The notes beneath the pieces were generated by a model. It was not told where the DNA came from, searched no databases, and was given only the letters and a program-made list of their open reading frames with translations. A stretch of DNA of 64,000 nucleotides, taken from contig JAOWBW010000305.1 in the NCBI GenBank assembly GCA_026119855.1, positions 806,001 through 870,000 on the forward strand, given 5' to 3'. The stretch comes from Campanula takesimana. Lineage: Eukaryota > Streptophyta > Magnoliopsida > Asterales > Campanulaceae. Position 1 is the stretch's first letter, and each line of letters begins with the position of its first letter. This document shows, piece after piece, positions 10,352 to 21,144 of the stretch. The position numbers were made by a program, and so were the translations under genes.

Positions 10352-12620
10352 CTTATTAGACCTAATACATGTTGATGTATATGGTGCATTAAGTGACAAT
10401 GCTAAAATAGGATTTTGGTACTACTTGGCAACACTATTCAAAGATTCCGATTCGATCGTGATGATGAATAATTGAACCAAGTATTTAACAATCATATTTA
10501 AGACTATGAAATTGTTTCACAATTAACTCCACCAAGAACACCATTTTGAATGATGTGTCTAAGTGGAGGAATTGAACCTTATTGGATATGGTTCATTAGA
10601 TGATAAAAGTCAAATTGATATTCCATTATTTATTTTGGGGTTATGCATTGGAAACCGCTATAATTACACTAATTTGAGTTCCATCAAAATAGGTTCAAAG
10701 GGTCCATATGTGATATGGAATGAAAGAAAACTCAGTTTGTCTTTCACGAAGATTTAAGAAAGTGAGACTTTCGCGAAAAGACTTGTTTGGGACAAGCTCA
10801 CACTTAAATCTAATAAATGTATTTTCATGGGATATCCTAAGGAAACTCGATGATATTATTTTACTTCTAAGAAACAAATTGTTTGTTAGGTAATGGTACT
10901 TTTTAGATAAAAAATTGTTTATCTCTAAAAGAATCAGTGGGAGTAAAATATATCTCGAATGGTTCGAGACCTAGAAAATTACATTGAACCTAAGATGGAA
11001 GTTGAACAAACTTTCACAAGGAGTTGTGAAAAACCGTTCAAGTTACACAAGTTACTTGCATATATGATAGGATACGATCTATAACAAGAAATATTGGATT
11101 TCTCGTAATAGAAAGTATTGAGATAAAGTTCTTTAAGAATGACATATTTATCACCAATCAAAATGCAATGTCCGCTCCATAATTAGATTAATGGCTTGAA
11201 GTCATAAAATCTAAAAGGCAATCCATGTATAATAATCAAGTTTGGAACTTGATCATTCTAACCTAAGGTGTAAAAACCAAAGGATGGAATTAAGTTTTCT
11301 TGGAGAAAACTAACATGTGTAGCAAAGGAACATACTAATTAAGCAAGACTAAATGTGAAAGGTTGACTCATATTTCGACTATGGTAAAACTTTCTCACTC
11401 GTAGTCATGATTTAAGCTATTAGAATTCTCATTGTCATATCTTCATATTTAGAATATGAAATTTGATAAAGGATATCAAAATAACGTTTCTTAATGGGAA
11501 CTTACTTAAGGATGTATTGAATACAACATAAAGGTTTTGATAGTCTAAAAAAATTCTAATAAAGTATGTAAGTTTCGGGAATCCATGTGATGGATTGAAG
11601 CAAGCTTCTTGGAGTTGAAACAATCATTTTGATAAAGTGATCAAATTATTTGAAATTCATCAAAGATGATACTTGTGTTTGCTAAGAAATTAGTGGGAGC
11701 ATAGTCTAATTCCTAGTCTTGTATATGTGGTTGCCATATAATTCATTTTGAAAGAGTTTCTTAATGAAAGACTAAAGAAGAAGCTGCTTATATCATTGGA
11801 ATTAATATCTATTGATATAAATCTAGGAAGTTGATTGATTTGTGTCAAATTACTTATAAAGACAAAGTACTGAATTGTTCAGTATGCAAGACACTTGGAG
11901 AAGAACTTGCAAGGTTGTCTAATAAAAATATTCTTGACAAGACTTAGTTTTATTGGAAGACAAATGAGCAAGAATACCTGATTAGGATTCCATGTGCTTC
12001 GGCAATTGGAGCTATCATGTATGTCATATTATGTACTTAGACGGGATAACTCGTATACTCGGAGTATGATGAGAACAAACTAATCATATCCTATTGAAAG
12101 TCACTAGATAGTGATCAGGAATATCCTTATGTACTTGAAAAAAACTAAGGATGCATTCTTGATGGTTGTTGACATGGGAGATGATCTAGTGAATGGTTAC
12201 ATAGATTCATGCTTCCACATCGACAAGGGTAATTTAAATCGCAGTATAAACATATGTTTAAAGTGAGTGCTATTAGTTGGAATAGTTCCAAGCAAATACA
12301 CTATAAATTATTCTACGAATAAAATTGAGTATTCAGTTACAAGAGTTGTAACTAAAGGAGTTGTTTGAATATAGATGTTATTAGTGAAACTAGAAATAGT
12401 TTCTAGTACTACTAATCCTATGGACATTTATTGTGAAATAATGGTTATTCCACAAGCTAAGGTACCAAAGGCTCATCTATGATTAAAACACACACTCAGA
12501 CATTTCCATCTCTACGAGAAATTGTTGACATGGGAGATGTCAAAATATGCAAAATACTTTATGATGATAACAAGGATAATCTTCCTACATAAGATCCTCC
12601 ACATGCTGTTATGATGGTCA
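10352..12620 (+). pseudogene. Copia-2 pol remnants (integrase, RT, RNase H)
   Basis: Fragments of a copia polyprotein can be read across changing frames. At 10352-10420 there is an integrase-core HVDVYGALS segment. At 10519-10590 lies the LTPPRTPFWNDVSKWRN region, where the catalytic Glu position reads Lys and a stop follows. At 10800-10860 there is a FMGYPKETR-type segment. At about 11485-11620 an RT stretch resembles FLNGNL and DGLKQASW. At about 11715-11735 the YVDD site is degraded to YVVAI. At about 11995-12030 there is an RNase H-proximal ASAIGAIMYV. Dozens of stops and indels intervene. No function remains. Confidence 0.75.
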
Positions 12621-12667
12621 TAAGCTAAGCTCAATGGTATTGGATACGCATTGATTGGGCCTAGTGC

Positions 12668-12678
12668 AAGTGGGAGAT
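12668..12678 (+). other. Copia-2 polypurine tract
   Basis: AAGTGGGAGAT lies immediately before the 3' LTR TGTTGG, the usual plus-strand primer of copia elements. Confidence 0.8.
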
Positions 12679-14228
12679 TGTTGGAGATTATGCCCTAGGC
12701 CCTTGAGAAAGGCCTTACGTTGCATCATGTTCTCATTTGTTATGGAGATAACAACCCTGGACTATTATATGTTTTACATGTTTATTATAATAATCCCTGT
12801 CCCTAGTACTTATGAAGGACTAGTATAAGTTTAATCGATGATCATATGATGAGCATGTGTATGTGATACATATTTATAAACTTATGGGTACTTGTTCGAG
12901 AACAAATACTGGATTTGACCCACCTATGAGATTTATGTCATGATCAGATGTCATAATTAAATCTCATAATAGTTATATCATTTATCCTTAGACCTGAGAT
13001 TATCATAGTCTTTCACATGATAAACATTATATTTGACGTACTCAAACACTACCCCTAACCAGGTGGTTATAAAGGCTACGATTGGCATAATCGGATTCAT
13101 GTAGGGAAGAATGATAAGTCATGATGGGATTTATCCCTCTCTCAAGAGAGATATCTTCTTGGCCTCTCGATGAGTAACATTGATGATAGTGTACGGCCGT
13201 ACCCAAATGAATTGAAGTGTTCAATGTCATTTGCTCATATCAATCTACTCGGGATCGAGAAAACATTGGACAACATAAGTTTACGTGGACCATGACTTAT
13301 GTCCAATATGATATCGCATGACAAAGGGATTGTGATATGTTCTATAAGGATGAACTAACGCCATCAAGTTATATTAATTGGGTAGTCATGATGGCTTGCT
13401 AGAGTCCGCTCATGACTTATAGGTTTGACCTTGGTTGGACTCATTGCCAACTTAATATAATCCTATGGGGTCACACACAAAAGGACAAATCAAGAAAAGG
13501 CTAAAATTGGAAAAGCTATAAATCTGGCAAGTTCGGCCCAAATGGCACGACCGTGCTGTTCTGTGCGCACGACCGTGCCAAATGGCGCGACCATGCTAGA
13601 TAACAAGCTCGACCGTGCCATTATTCGCCAAGGGAGATCTCGGTCGGCACAAGTGGCATGGCCATGCCAATTTGTTAGCACGACCGTGCCAGAGTTCCTC
13701 GGGCCAGATTTTGTGCAGTTTAATTGGGTGACGGGATTTATGTCTTCTAAGTCATTAAGGGTTAATGACTAGGACTATAAATACATATTTTCACAAGCCA
13801 TTAAACTAATGCAACCTAGTATGTTTGAGAAACATAATTTTTTATCCAAGATTGTGAATCAAAGATCAAGAACGCATAAAATTCATATAGCCTTTGAAGA
13901 TTAGAAAAATGTTTTCTAATGGGTCTAGCAATCCAGATCTAGAATGGTTCTAGATATTCGTTCGCGTGTGGATACACATAGAGGATGCTTGCTTTAGAAT
14001 CTTAAGTTCGTGTTCCTGTGATCATGATCCGATGAACGCGAAGAACGAGGAGATTAAATCTAAAGCTTGAAGACTTGAAGATTTGAAGATCCAAAAAAAT
14101 TAAACGCTCTACAACGGTTAGTATTCTAAATTTATCTAATATAACGCAGCACCCTCATCCTCAATCTTAGGGTTTTGTTTATTTTATATTGCTTTATTCC
14201 GGTGCGCATGTTGCCTCAAAACCCAACA
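12679..14228 (+). repeat. Copia-2 3' LTR
   Basis: 1550 bp, paired with 5999-7536. It is unusual in that 14141-14170 does not match the 5' LTR. Instead it is a 30-bp identical copy of flanking copia-1 sequence at 14260-14289. Confidence 0.88.
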
Positions 14229-14233
14229 CTGAT

Positions 14234-14800
14234 ATGATAAAGGTAGCGACACGAGAAGCATAACGCAGCACCCTCATCCTCAATCTTAGCATCTATATTA
14301 CGTAAATCATTTAATATAGAAGTAAACTTATCTAGATGGTCATCTATAGGCGTATCTTCCACCATTCGGAGCGTAAACAGCCTTTGCTTTAAATATAGCT
14401 TGTTGGTCAATGTCTTAGTCAAGAACATGTCTTCCAACAACAACCACAAAGCACCACCGAAATCCAAAACTGGTATATTTACTAGAACTTCGTCATCCAA
14501 ACCTCTAATGATTTTTGAATGAGCCCTCTCATCTAAATCCACCAAATATGTCGCTTCTTTCTCTGCTGCCTACTTCTTCTCCGCATTCGATGCTCCAACC
14601 GGAGTATTACCCGTAGAAACGGCCTTTCCGTTAGGATCCTTCCGATTATTTATCGCCATAGCCACTGGGACCCACTATCTCTTGTCTCTCAACAGAGCCT
14701 TCATCTTTACTTGTCATAAAGTAAAGCTATTCTTCCCATTGAACTTGTTGATTGTTGTTTCATATCCTTGACCCATCTTCTTTTTCTGTAGCGAAAATCC
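14234..14800 (-). pseudogene. Copia-1 gag, 5' part
   Basis: The minus-strand frame encodes a copia-type Gag (UBN2 / Retrotran_gag_2-like). An INKFNGKNSF start-proximal motif lies near 14760. ERAHSKIIRGLDDEVL, then LTNKLYLKQRLFTLRM, then DHLDKFTSILNDLRNID follow between 14545 and 14290. Stops interrupt the N-terminal part. The frame runs up to the copia-2 insertion site; its continuation is at 5998 downward. Gag would form the particle shell. Confidence 0.75.
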
Positions 14801-14819
14801 AAAGTTCGCTAACCAACCA

Positions 14820-14832
14820 GGCTCTGGTGCCA
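14820..14832 (-). other. Copia-1 primer-binding site
   Basis: Minus-strand TGGCACCAGAGCC, two bases from the LTR, is a mutated tRNA-Met-type site (consensus TGGTATCAGAGC). Confidence 0.7.
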
Positions 14833-14834
14833 CT

Positions 14835-15542
14835 TGTTAGAGCAAATTATACAGAATGATGATCAAATAAATAATCAATCACAACACAAAAATTTACGTG
14901 GTTCACCAACTTGGCTACGTCCACGGGCGGAGGGAGAATATATTACTTTCAAGGAACAATTACAAAAGATAATTTCTCTAATTTAGTTTCACAAATTATT
15001 TAGGCAAATAATTCCATAAACATAAATCCTAGATCTCTACTTGTAACTCCCAAAGATGACACACTAAAAATATGCTAGGGGAGGGGTTGTATTTATAGTC
15101 ATAAATAGCGAAAATCCAAGGGGAAAAGGAATTCTATTTCTTGTGTACAGAGTAAACTAATTCTCATTAGGAATCTATTTTCCTAACTCTAAAATAATAC
15201 TTTTATACAAAATAGGAGTACCAAGTATTTAGGACGTATGGAGTCCTAAACCAAATTACCAAACAAAACCAAAAACATTGCACGTCACTTTGTGTGGTTC
15301 GGCCGAGTCATGGACATGGTTCGGCTGAATCTCCTCCTATGCTCGACCGAATTTTCGTTGCTTCCCGAACCCAATTTCCGATTCGCCTTTGTTCGGTCGA
15401 GTCCTTACCATGGTTCGGCCGAATCTGCTCCTGCTTTGATGTTTTCTGGTTTTCTCTCTTTCTTTCTTAATTCAAATCCCCGAAATTGTTTCAGACCTAT
15501 CCTTTATCAAATGCCATTGATTTCAAAGGCATATTCCCAACA
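14835..15542 (-). repeat. Copia-1 5' LTR
   Basis: 708 bp, the partner of 3941-4679. It has a minus-strand TATA motif (CTATAAATA) around 15088-15096. The TTCGGCCGA-type motifs of U3 are at 15297-15425. Confidence 0.85.
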
Positions 15543-16482
15543 AGATACAATATTTACTGAGACGGACATCTAAAGTGTCTCAGTTTGATTTGAGACAACA
15601 AAAATTGTTGGGAGTGCATTTAAGGACACTAGTTTGATACAGGAACTAAAGTAGCCTCAATTTTTTTCACAGCCAAGTAATGTTTTTGCAAAATAGGGAC
15701 TGAATTAATTGTCCTAAAAGTATTTGTGACACCAACTTAATAGGAACCTTATGTGTCTAAAATACAATTAGGGACGGCCATAGGCTAATTAAAAGCAACA
15801 TAATGAGACACTTAGCAGTCCTAATAAGAGATTTTTTAATTTTTGTAATGTATAGAGAGTGTGTGCCATTCGGTGTTTGATATTTCAATTTTATCAATTT
15901 AGGGTCCAAAGTTAACAACGTTAGTCTTATGTTTACTTTTGATATTGGAATTGTAGAAAAAGTTTTAGAGTCCAAAGTTTAGAGGGCATTGTCAATTTAG
16001 GGTCCAACGTCCGGGGGGGGGGGGGGGTGGTGCGCCAAACAGGGTCTAACTTAACGGATTTTTCTAATAGTTCCGTAAAAAAATAAATCCCATTTGACTA
16101 ATTTTTGTTAACTTTATTAGACCTTAAATTGCAAAATTTAAATCAGACCTTTATTGGCACACACACTACAGTTTGAACCCTAAATTGTCATTTGTCCATT
16201 TAAGTACTCTCACTATCAATTTTGTAAACTTATAATATTGTATATTTGTATCCATATTTCTGGTATTGTTGTAGCACACAGAATGGATTGAAATGTCACA
16301 ATGAACTCTAGATCACTAGCTATGGACCTCATCGAAGTACAAATCCTACAACAACATGAAACAAATTTGGGGCGCAGGCGGTCCAACTACAAAAGCAATC
16401 TAGCAAAAGCAATCGGCTAGATTGGAAGACCCAGATTCATGACAACAAATTTTGTGCAATCAAAACATTCTGAAAAATAATA
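15543..16482. other. Probable transposon relic with a poly-G tract, family not recognised
   Basis: 15550-15835 has repeated GAGACA, AGTGTCTCA and AGGGAC words, reminiscent of subterminal regions of DNA transposons. 15890-16060 carries three copies of TTAGGGTCCAA-like sequence and a run of about 15 G (about 16013-16027). No terminal repeats or coding frames could be fixed. Confidence 0.35.
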
Positions 16483-16749
16483 CTCCCTCCGTCCCGCCGG
16501 AAACTTCAAAAAAAAATTATGGCACAAGAATTAAGGGAAAAAGTGAAAAAGGTGATGTGTTGTGAGTGTTGATAGTTGAGTGGGAGAGAGAAAGTGGGGT
16601 AGGGAATAGTTAGTGGGTTAGTGGATGTGAGTATGAGAAGTGGGACCCATTAATTAAAAAGTATTAAAAACTTTCCATTTATGGAATGTGCAATTTCTAT
16701 GGGACGCCCATTTTGGTAAGTTTTGCAATTTTCGGTGGGACGGAGGGAG
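16483..16749. mobile_element. Stowaway-like MITE 2
   Basis: The left terminus CTCCCTCCGTCCCGCCGG and right terminus GGTGGGACGGAGGGAG are inverted. TA target sites lie at 16481-16482 and 16750-16751. No coding capacity. Confidence 0.88.
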
Positions 16750-16751
16750 TA

Positions 16752-17225
16752 TAGAATTTGGACGAAAAAACCCATGATATGTGGGCGGTTTATTTAAAAA
16801 TTTAAATAATGTCATTCCATCTGACTTTTACGTAGTCAGAGTCGGACTGCAATAACCCGGATCCCCAAAGAAATTGAACAAAGGCAATCCATCCCATGCA
16901 ACAAAACATACAGAGTAGGCACATGCACAATGGGAGTACGTACCAAAGCAACAGTTGGGCAATGGCAATATATGGTAGCATGTGAAATAATGTTAATAAC
17001 AAGGAATGGGAGAGGGGGAAAGACGAAATGGGTCTTTCTTACTTTTGTAAGGCAAAGACGACCCAGTCGACGTGGGTGCATGCGCGTTTGTACTTGATCG
17101 CGAAGGTAAACTAATCGAGTTGAGATCAAACAAAATCCATCAAAACTATAAATTAATTGACTCTTCAAGATGATATAAATGACATCAATACCACATTATT
17201 CTAACCAAAATCATAAAAAGAAATA
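16752..17225. other. Intergenic stretch with no supported feature
   Basis: Moderate GC. A 110-codon minus-strand frame (16836-17168) lacks recognisable domains or a promoter. No repeat was recognised. Confidence 0.4.
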
Positions 17226-17503
17226 CTTCCTCCGTCCCACCTCACTTGAGACTTATTTTCATTTTGGTACGTTCCACTTCACTTGAGACTCCCCAAAATG
17301 GTAATCCTTTTATAATTTTATACTCAATCTACCCCACTCACTCATTCTCTCTCTTCATTTTCTACCACACAATTCATTCAACCAACCTAGTATTAACCCC
17401 ACTCATTCTCTCTCTTCATTTTCTACCACACATCTTCCTTAATTTTTCTTTTTTAGTTATTGTGCCCAACTCTAAAGTTTCAAGTGAAGTGGGTCGGAGG
17501 GAG
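17226..17503. mobile_element. Stowaway-like MITE 3
   Basis: CTTCCTCCGTCCCACCTCAC at the left is inverted at the right as GTGAAGTGGGTCGGAGGGAG. TA lies on both sides (17224-17225 and 17504-17505). Inverted arms continue for about 30 bp with CACTTGAGACT. Confidence 0.85.
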
Positions 17504-17975
17504 TATGTAGGTAATTTTTTCTTTTAATATCGTTGTTGTTATTGTCATTGTTGTTATCTGTATATAACATGGTAAAAATATCTTTAATGACATTTCACAA
17601 GAAAAAATCTCAGTACAATATTCTAAAAATTGTGTCAGATTGACAAGAGAAAGGAAATGGTGGGGGGGGGGCAGGTAGGATTGACGGCGCATACAGTCCA
17701 ACTTCATCATTAAATATCAAATCGACTGCTCATGCTGATAAGATGAATGTGAAAAAGACTATTCTACCCTTAAATATTGATTTAAGGGCAATGCGGGGAG
17801 AGTAAGGGCAGCCCCAAACCTAGGGCAAATAGGGCAATATATGGTGTCGACTTAGCCAATGCCATGCATGTTACTATATATTTGCTGTATAATTTTGTAA
17901 GGTTGTGTATCCGTGATCTTCCTTTTTCTAGCCCAGATGTGATTTGTCGGCTGCTCTCTCTCCCCTCAATTTTAA
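17504..17975. other. Intergenic stretch
   Basis: Contains a short G run (about 17662-17671). No coding, tandem or inverted structure could be supported. Confidence 0.4.
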
Positions 17976-18930
17976 GGGGTGTTTGGTTCGGCAGAAAAAA
18001 AAAAAATGAACGAATGGAATGGTCAATAGAAAAGGAATTGGAAAGGAATATAAAGTGGTCAAACCTCATGTTTGGTTGCCATGAAATGAAATTGAATTTC
18101 TTCAACAATCATGTTTGGTTTGAAAATACAAATTATAGGAATAAAATGAAAACATATAAAATGTCCAATTTACCCTTCTTTCAAAAAATTTATGATTAAT
18201 TTTTTTTTTTTTTGGGGTGGGGTGGTGGGGTAGGGGAGTTAAAAAACTGTAATGATTAATGAGTAAAAAAAAAAATGTAATGATTAAAAAAAAATTGGGG
18301 GGTGGGGGTGGGAGTGGGTGGGTAGGGTGGGGGGTAGGGTGGGGTGGGGTAGGGGAGTTAAAAAACTGTAATGATTAATGAGTAAAAAAAAAATTTTTTT
18401 TTTGGGGGGGGGGGGTTGAGGGTGGGTAGGTAGGGTGGGGGTGGGGTGGGGTAAGGGAGTTAAAAACTGTAATAATTAATGAGTAAAAAAACACTGTAAT
18501 GATTAAAAAAAAATTGGGGGTGGGGGTGAGTAGGTAGGGTGGGGGTGAGTGGGTAGGGTGGGGTAGGGGAGTTACAAAACTGTAATGATTAATGAGTAAA
18601 AAAAATCTGTAATGATTAAAAAAAAAAATTGGGGGGTGGGGTGGGGGTGGGGTAGGGAGTTAAAAAACTGTAATGATTAAAATAATTTTTTTTTTTTTTT
18701 TGGGGGGTGGGTGGGGGTGGGTGGGTAGAGGAGTTATAAAAACTGTTAAAAAAAACTGTTAAATTTTTTTTTGGTAGGGGGAGAGGTTTTTTTTTTGGGT
18801 TTGAGGTGGTATTTTGGTCTTAAAAATTTGTTCAAAACTTTTCCAATGGAATGGAATCTTTTCTTTTCAAATTTGGAAGGAATGGGAAAATTTTGGTCAA
18901 AATGAACCAAACATCGGAATGGAAAAAGTC
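17976..18930. mobile_element. Probable non-autonomous DNA transposon carrying a G-rich minisatellite
   Basis: GGTGTTTGGTTC at about 17979 is inverted as GAACCAAACATC at about 18903-18914. GGAATGGAATGG-like words occur near both ends. This GTTTGGTTC terminus is common in plant hAT/Harbinger-type MITEs, but I cannot fix the target duplication. MITE 4 is inserted at or just beyond the right end. The interior is almost entirely the tandem array at 18200-18790. Confidence 0.5.
18200..18790 (+). repeat. G-rich minisatellite, units of about 85-120 bp
   Basis: Five to six degenerate units, each with a T-run, a block of GGGGTGGGGTGGG-like G tracts and the conserved AAAACTGTAATGATTAATGAG. The plus strand has many groups of four or more G-runs separated by one to three bases, so G-quadruplex formation is plausible. 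Confidence 0.8.
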
Positions 18931-18942
18931 AAAGGAAAATTA

Positions 18943-19255
18943 CTCCCACCTCCCAGTTTAAGGTTCTTATTTTCCTTTTTGATATGTCACAGTTTAAGGT
19001 TTTTAGTTGCTTTATTCTATAAATGGAAAAATATGAATAGTGTCTTGGAAAATCTTAGCCTCAAAAAGTTCATTTAATTACAAAAAAACCATTACATACA
19101 TAACTTATTTTTCACTCATTTACTATATGAATAGTGTTTGGACAATTATATCCTCATCTCCCTACTTTTGTTGACCTATTTTTCTTTGTTTTACACTTGT
19201 TTTCTTAATAAGCGTGTAAAGTCAAACTAAGAACCTTAAACCGGGACGGAAGGAA
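18943..19255. mobile_element. Stowaway-like MITE 4
   Basis: Left CTCCCACCTCCCAGTTTAAG, right CTTAAACCGGGACGGAAGG, with TA at 18941-18942 and 19256-19257. The TTTAAGGTTCTTA block is the same as in MITE 1, so the two are one subfamily. Confidence 0.8.
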
Positions 19256-19446
19256 TATTATTTTTGACATTCACAAATAATGCAATAAAATCATGAGTGT
19301 TTTCAATGATATATTAATTCAATGAAAATATCACACATACATGTATTTGATAGTATAATTTATGATCAAATTCATGTACCATGTTAACACAAATCTTAAC
19401 TATCAACGGCAATGCCAAAGATTTGATTGTAAGGGTTAAGATTATA

Positions 19447-19752
19447 CTCTCTGCACCAGTTTAAAGTTTTTACTTGTTTATAATATGTCCAAATTTAAAG
19501 TTTTTACTTGTTTTATTCCATAAATGGCAAAGTATGAGCAATGTTTTAAACAATCTTGCCCTCATAAAGTTCATTTAAGAATTAAAAAACCGTTTTTTAA
19601 CTTACTTTTCACCAAATGCTTTATAAATAGTATTTTGGACAATTATATCCTTAATTCCCTATTTTTGTTGACCAATCTTTCATTAAGTTTCAATTGATTT
19701 CTTAATAAAAATGCAAAGTCAATTTAAGAAACTTAAATCGGGACGGAGGGAT
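19447..19752. mobile_element. Stowaway-like MITE 5
   Basis: Left CTCTCTGCACCAGTTTAAAG, right CTTAAATCGGGACGGAGGGA, with TA-flanked ends. It lies about 190 bp from MITE 4 in the same orientation and is related to it. Confidence 0.75.
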
Positions 19753-20980
19753 TAATATACTATTCCTATTTTTTTCTACAACTGAAAGGATCAATGTTGC
19801 AAAAAATAATATTTCTATTGGTAAAAATGTTAATTTCTCGAATCTGAAGGCGATAAAAATGATATAACTTCAATATCAAGAGGTTGAATGACACCCATTA
19901 ATTATATCTGGCTTCGCGACTGGTGGCGATTAGTCAATATTTGTGACATTTCGACGCCTTGATGACCATGTGATAATGCTACATACAATGCATGTTGAAG
20001 CTGAAGAGGAAGTAGAGCGATTATTCTAGTTTTGTCGACGAGAAATACTTGGAGTCTTGTTAAATAATCCATCCGTTTCATGTAACTAGTTACATATGAA
20101 AATATGAATTTATTATTTTTGTATTGTTACACATTATTTGTATTTCTTGTAATTTGATCCCCAATGTCTTGTGGAGGCTAGAAATGGTGGCAGTACTGCG
20201 ATTGAGTGGACCAGTTTTACTATTTCAAATGGATGGTTCTCCGACTCCAACCACAGGGAAATATCCCCTTAGGCTATGCTTCCTTTAAGTAACTATGAAT
20301 TTGAAACTGCTGCACTTTAAGAATCAACTGCTGCTCTATAGCGATCAGTTGCAATTAAAATAACAAAACCCTTTTAATTAATTTAAATAATGGTCCGTTG
20401 ATATTTTACAAGTCTCACAATATGCTCAACAATTGAGACTACTCTTTTGAAATGGAAAAAGCATGCATATTTGAATTTGGAATAAACATTTATTCAAATG
20501 TGTGGTTTCTTGTAAGAACACCTAGATTCGTCACATAGTTCTCTTGGCACACCTTGTACACATTCCTCATTCGGCTTTGGCAATGGCTCACTAGAAGTGG
20601 GAACGTTGTTCCCAATTAAAGGCACTTTTGTTGTACTTGGAGTTGTTGAAAATTTTGGTGCTTTTGAGAAAAATTTCTCCATGATGAATCTAGCAAATAA
20701 ATAGCTACTTCTCATTAATAATATTAAACAAAATAACTGAGAAAACTACTTTAAATTATTCACATACCAAATGAAATGAGTGATAAATATATACTTTATT
20801 TTGGGACGGAGAGAGTATTACTTAATATTAATATTAAGCATGAGACAGGAAGTATAAAATAGACGAATAGTGCCATGTGCTTGCAAATTCAATGTTAACT
20901 TCTTAAGTGTAACTTTTTTAATAATTTGTAATGAATTGTGGCCGACAACTACTACTTGAAAACCACCAAATTAGAAAAAT
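19753..20980. other. Intergenic stretch with a MITE-end relic
   Basis: TTGGGACGGAGAGAGTA at about 20800-20817 is a lone Stowaway terminus without a visible partner. A 73-codon minus-strand frame (20494-20715) ends in a Cys-containing tail (CVQGVPRELCDESRC) but has no signal peptide or promoter I can defend. Nothing else was recognised. Confidence 0.4.
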
Positions 20981-20984
20981 AATC

Positions 20985-21144
20985 ATATGCCATGTGTTTT
21001 CTCTATCTTTCTTGTAAATAAAATTTGAATACTAACTATTTCTACATTCACTTAATTACTAACTATTCATATGCCATGTGTTTTCTCTATCTTTCTTGTA
21101 AATAAAATTTGAATACTAACTATTTCTACATTCACATAATTACT
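20985..21144. repeat. Tandem duplication, unit about 83 bp
   Basis: CATATGCCATGTGTTTTCTC and about 60 following bases occur at 20985 and again at 21068. The unit ends in ACTAACTATTTCTACATTCAC. The same terminal words recur at 27734-27790, just past the LTR element inserted here, so the element split an older tandem array. Confidence 0.8.

Larger units (their letters stand above)
5999..14228 (+). mobile_element. Copia-2: decayed full-length Ty1/copia element nested in copia-1
   Basis: LTRs lie at 5999-7536 and 12679-14228, both starting TGTTGGAGATTATGCC and ending CCCAACA. The 5-bp duplication CTGAT is perfect (5994-5998 and 14229-14233). A primer site TGGTATCAGAGCC follows the left LTR and the polypurine tract AAGTGGGAGAT precedes the right one. 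The LTRs differ by roughly 4% in the first 300 bp by eye. The 5.1-kb interior keeps recognisable but heavily mutated integrase, RT and RNase H segments in the order expected for copia. The element is dead. Confidence 0.9.
3941..15542 (-). mobile_element. Copia-1: gag-only Ty1/copia-type element, split by copia-2
   Basis: Two LTRs (3941-4679 and 14835-15542) both begin TGTTAGA and end CCCAACA. The flanking 5-mers are AGAGA and AGATA. Orientation is minus: a tRNA-Met-type primer site adjoins the right LTR and a GGCGGAGAT purine tract adjoins the left one. Removing the nested copia-2 leaves only about 3.4 kb. That holds a copia-type gag with one CCHC knuckle and then about 1 kb in which I see no protease, integrase, RT or RNase H motif. 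This is the structure described for terminal-repeat elements with a GAG domain (TR-GAG), which depend on pol supplied in trans. LTR divergence is clearly higher than for copia-2, consistent with the nesting order. Confidence 0.8.

Noticed and set aside
16836..17168. 110-codon minus-strand frame
   Set aside because: No domain, signal, promoter or homology recognisable; it is within unassigned intergenic DNA.
20494..20715. 73-codon minus-strand frame with a Cys-containing tail, possible small secreted peptide
   Set aside because: No N-terminal signal peptide and no promoter; three cysteines alone are not enough.
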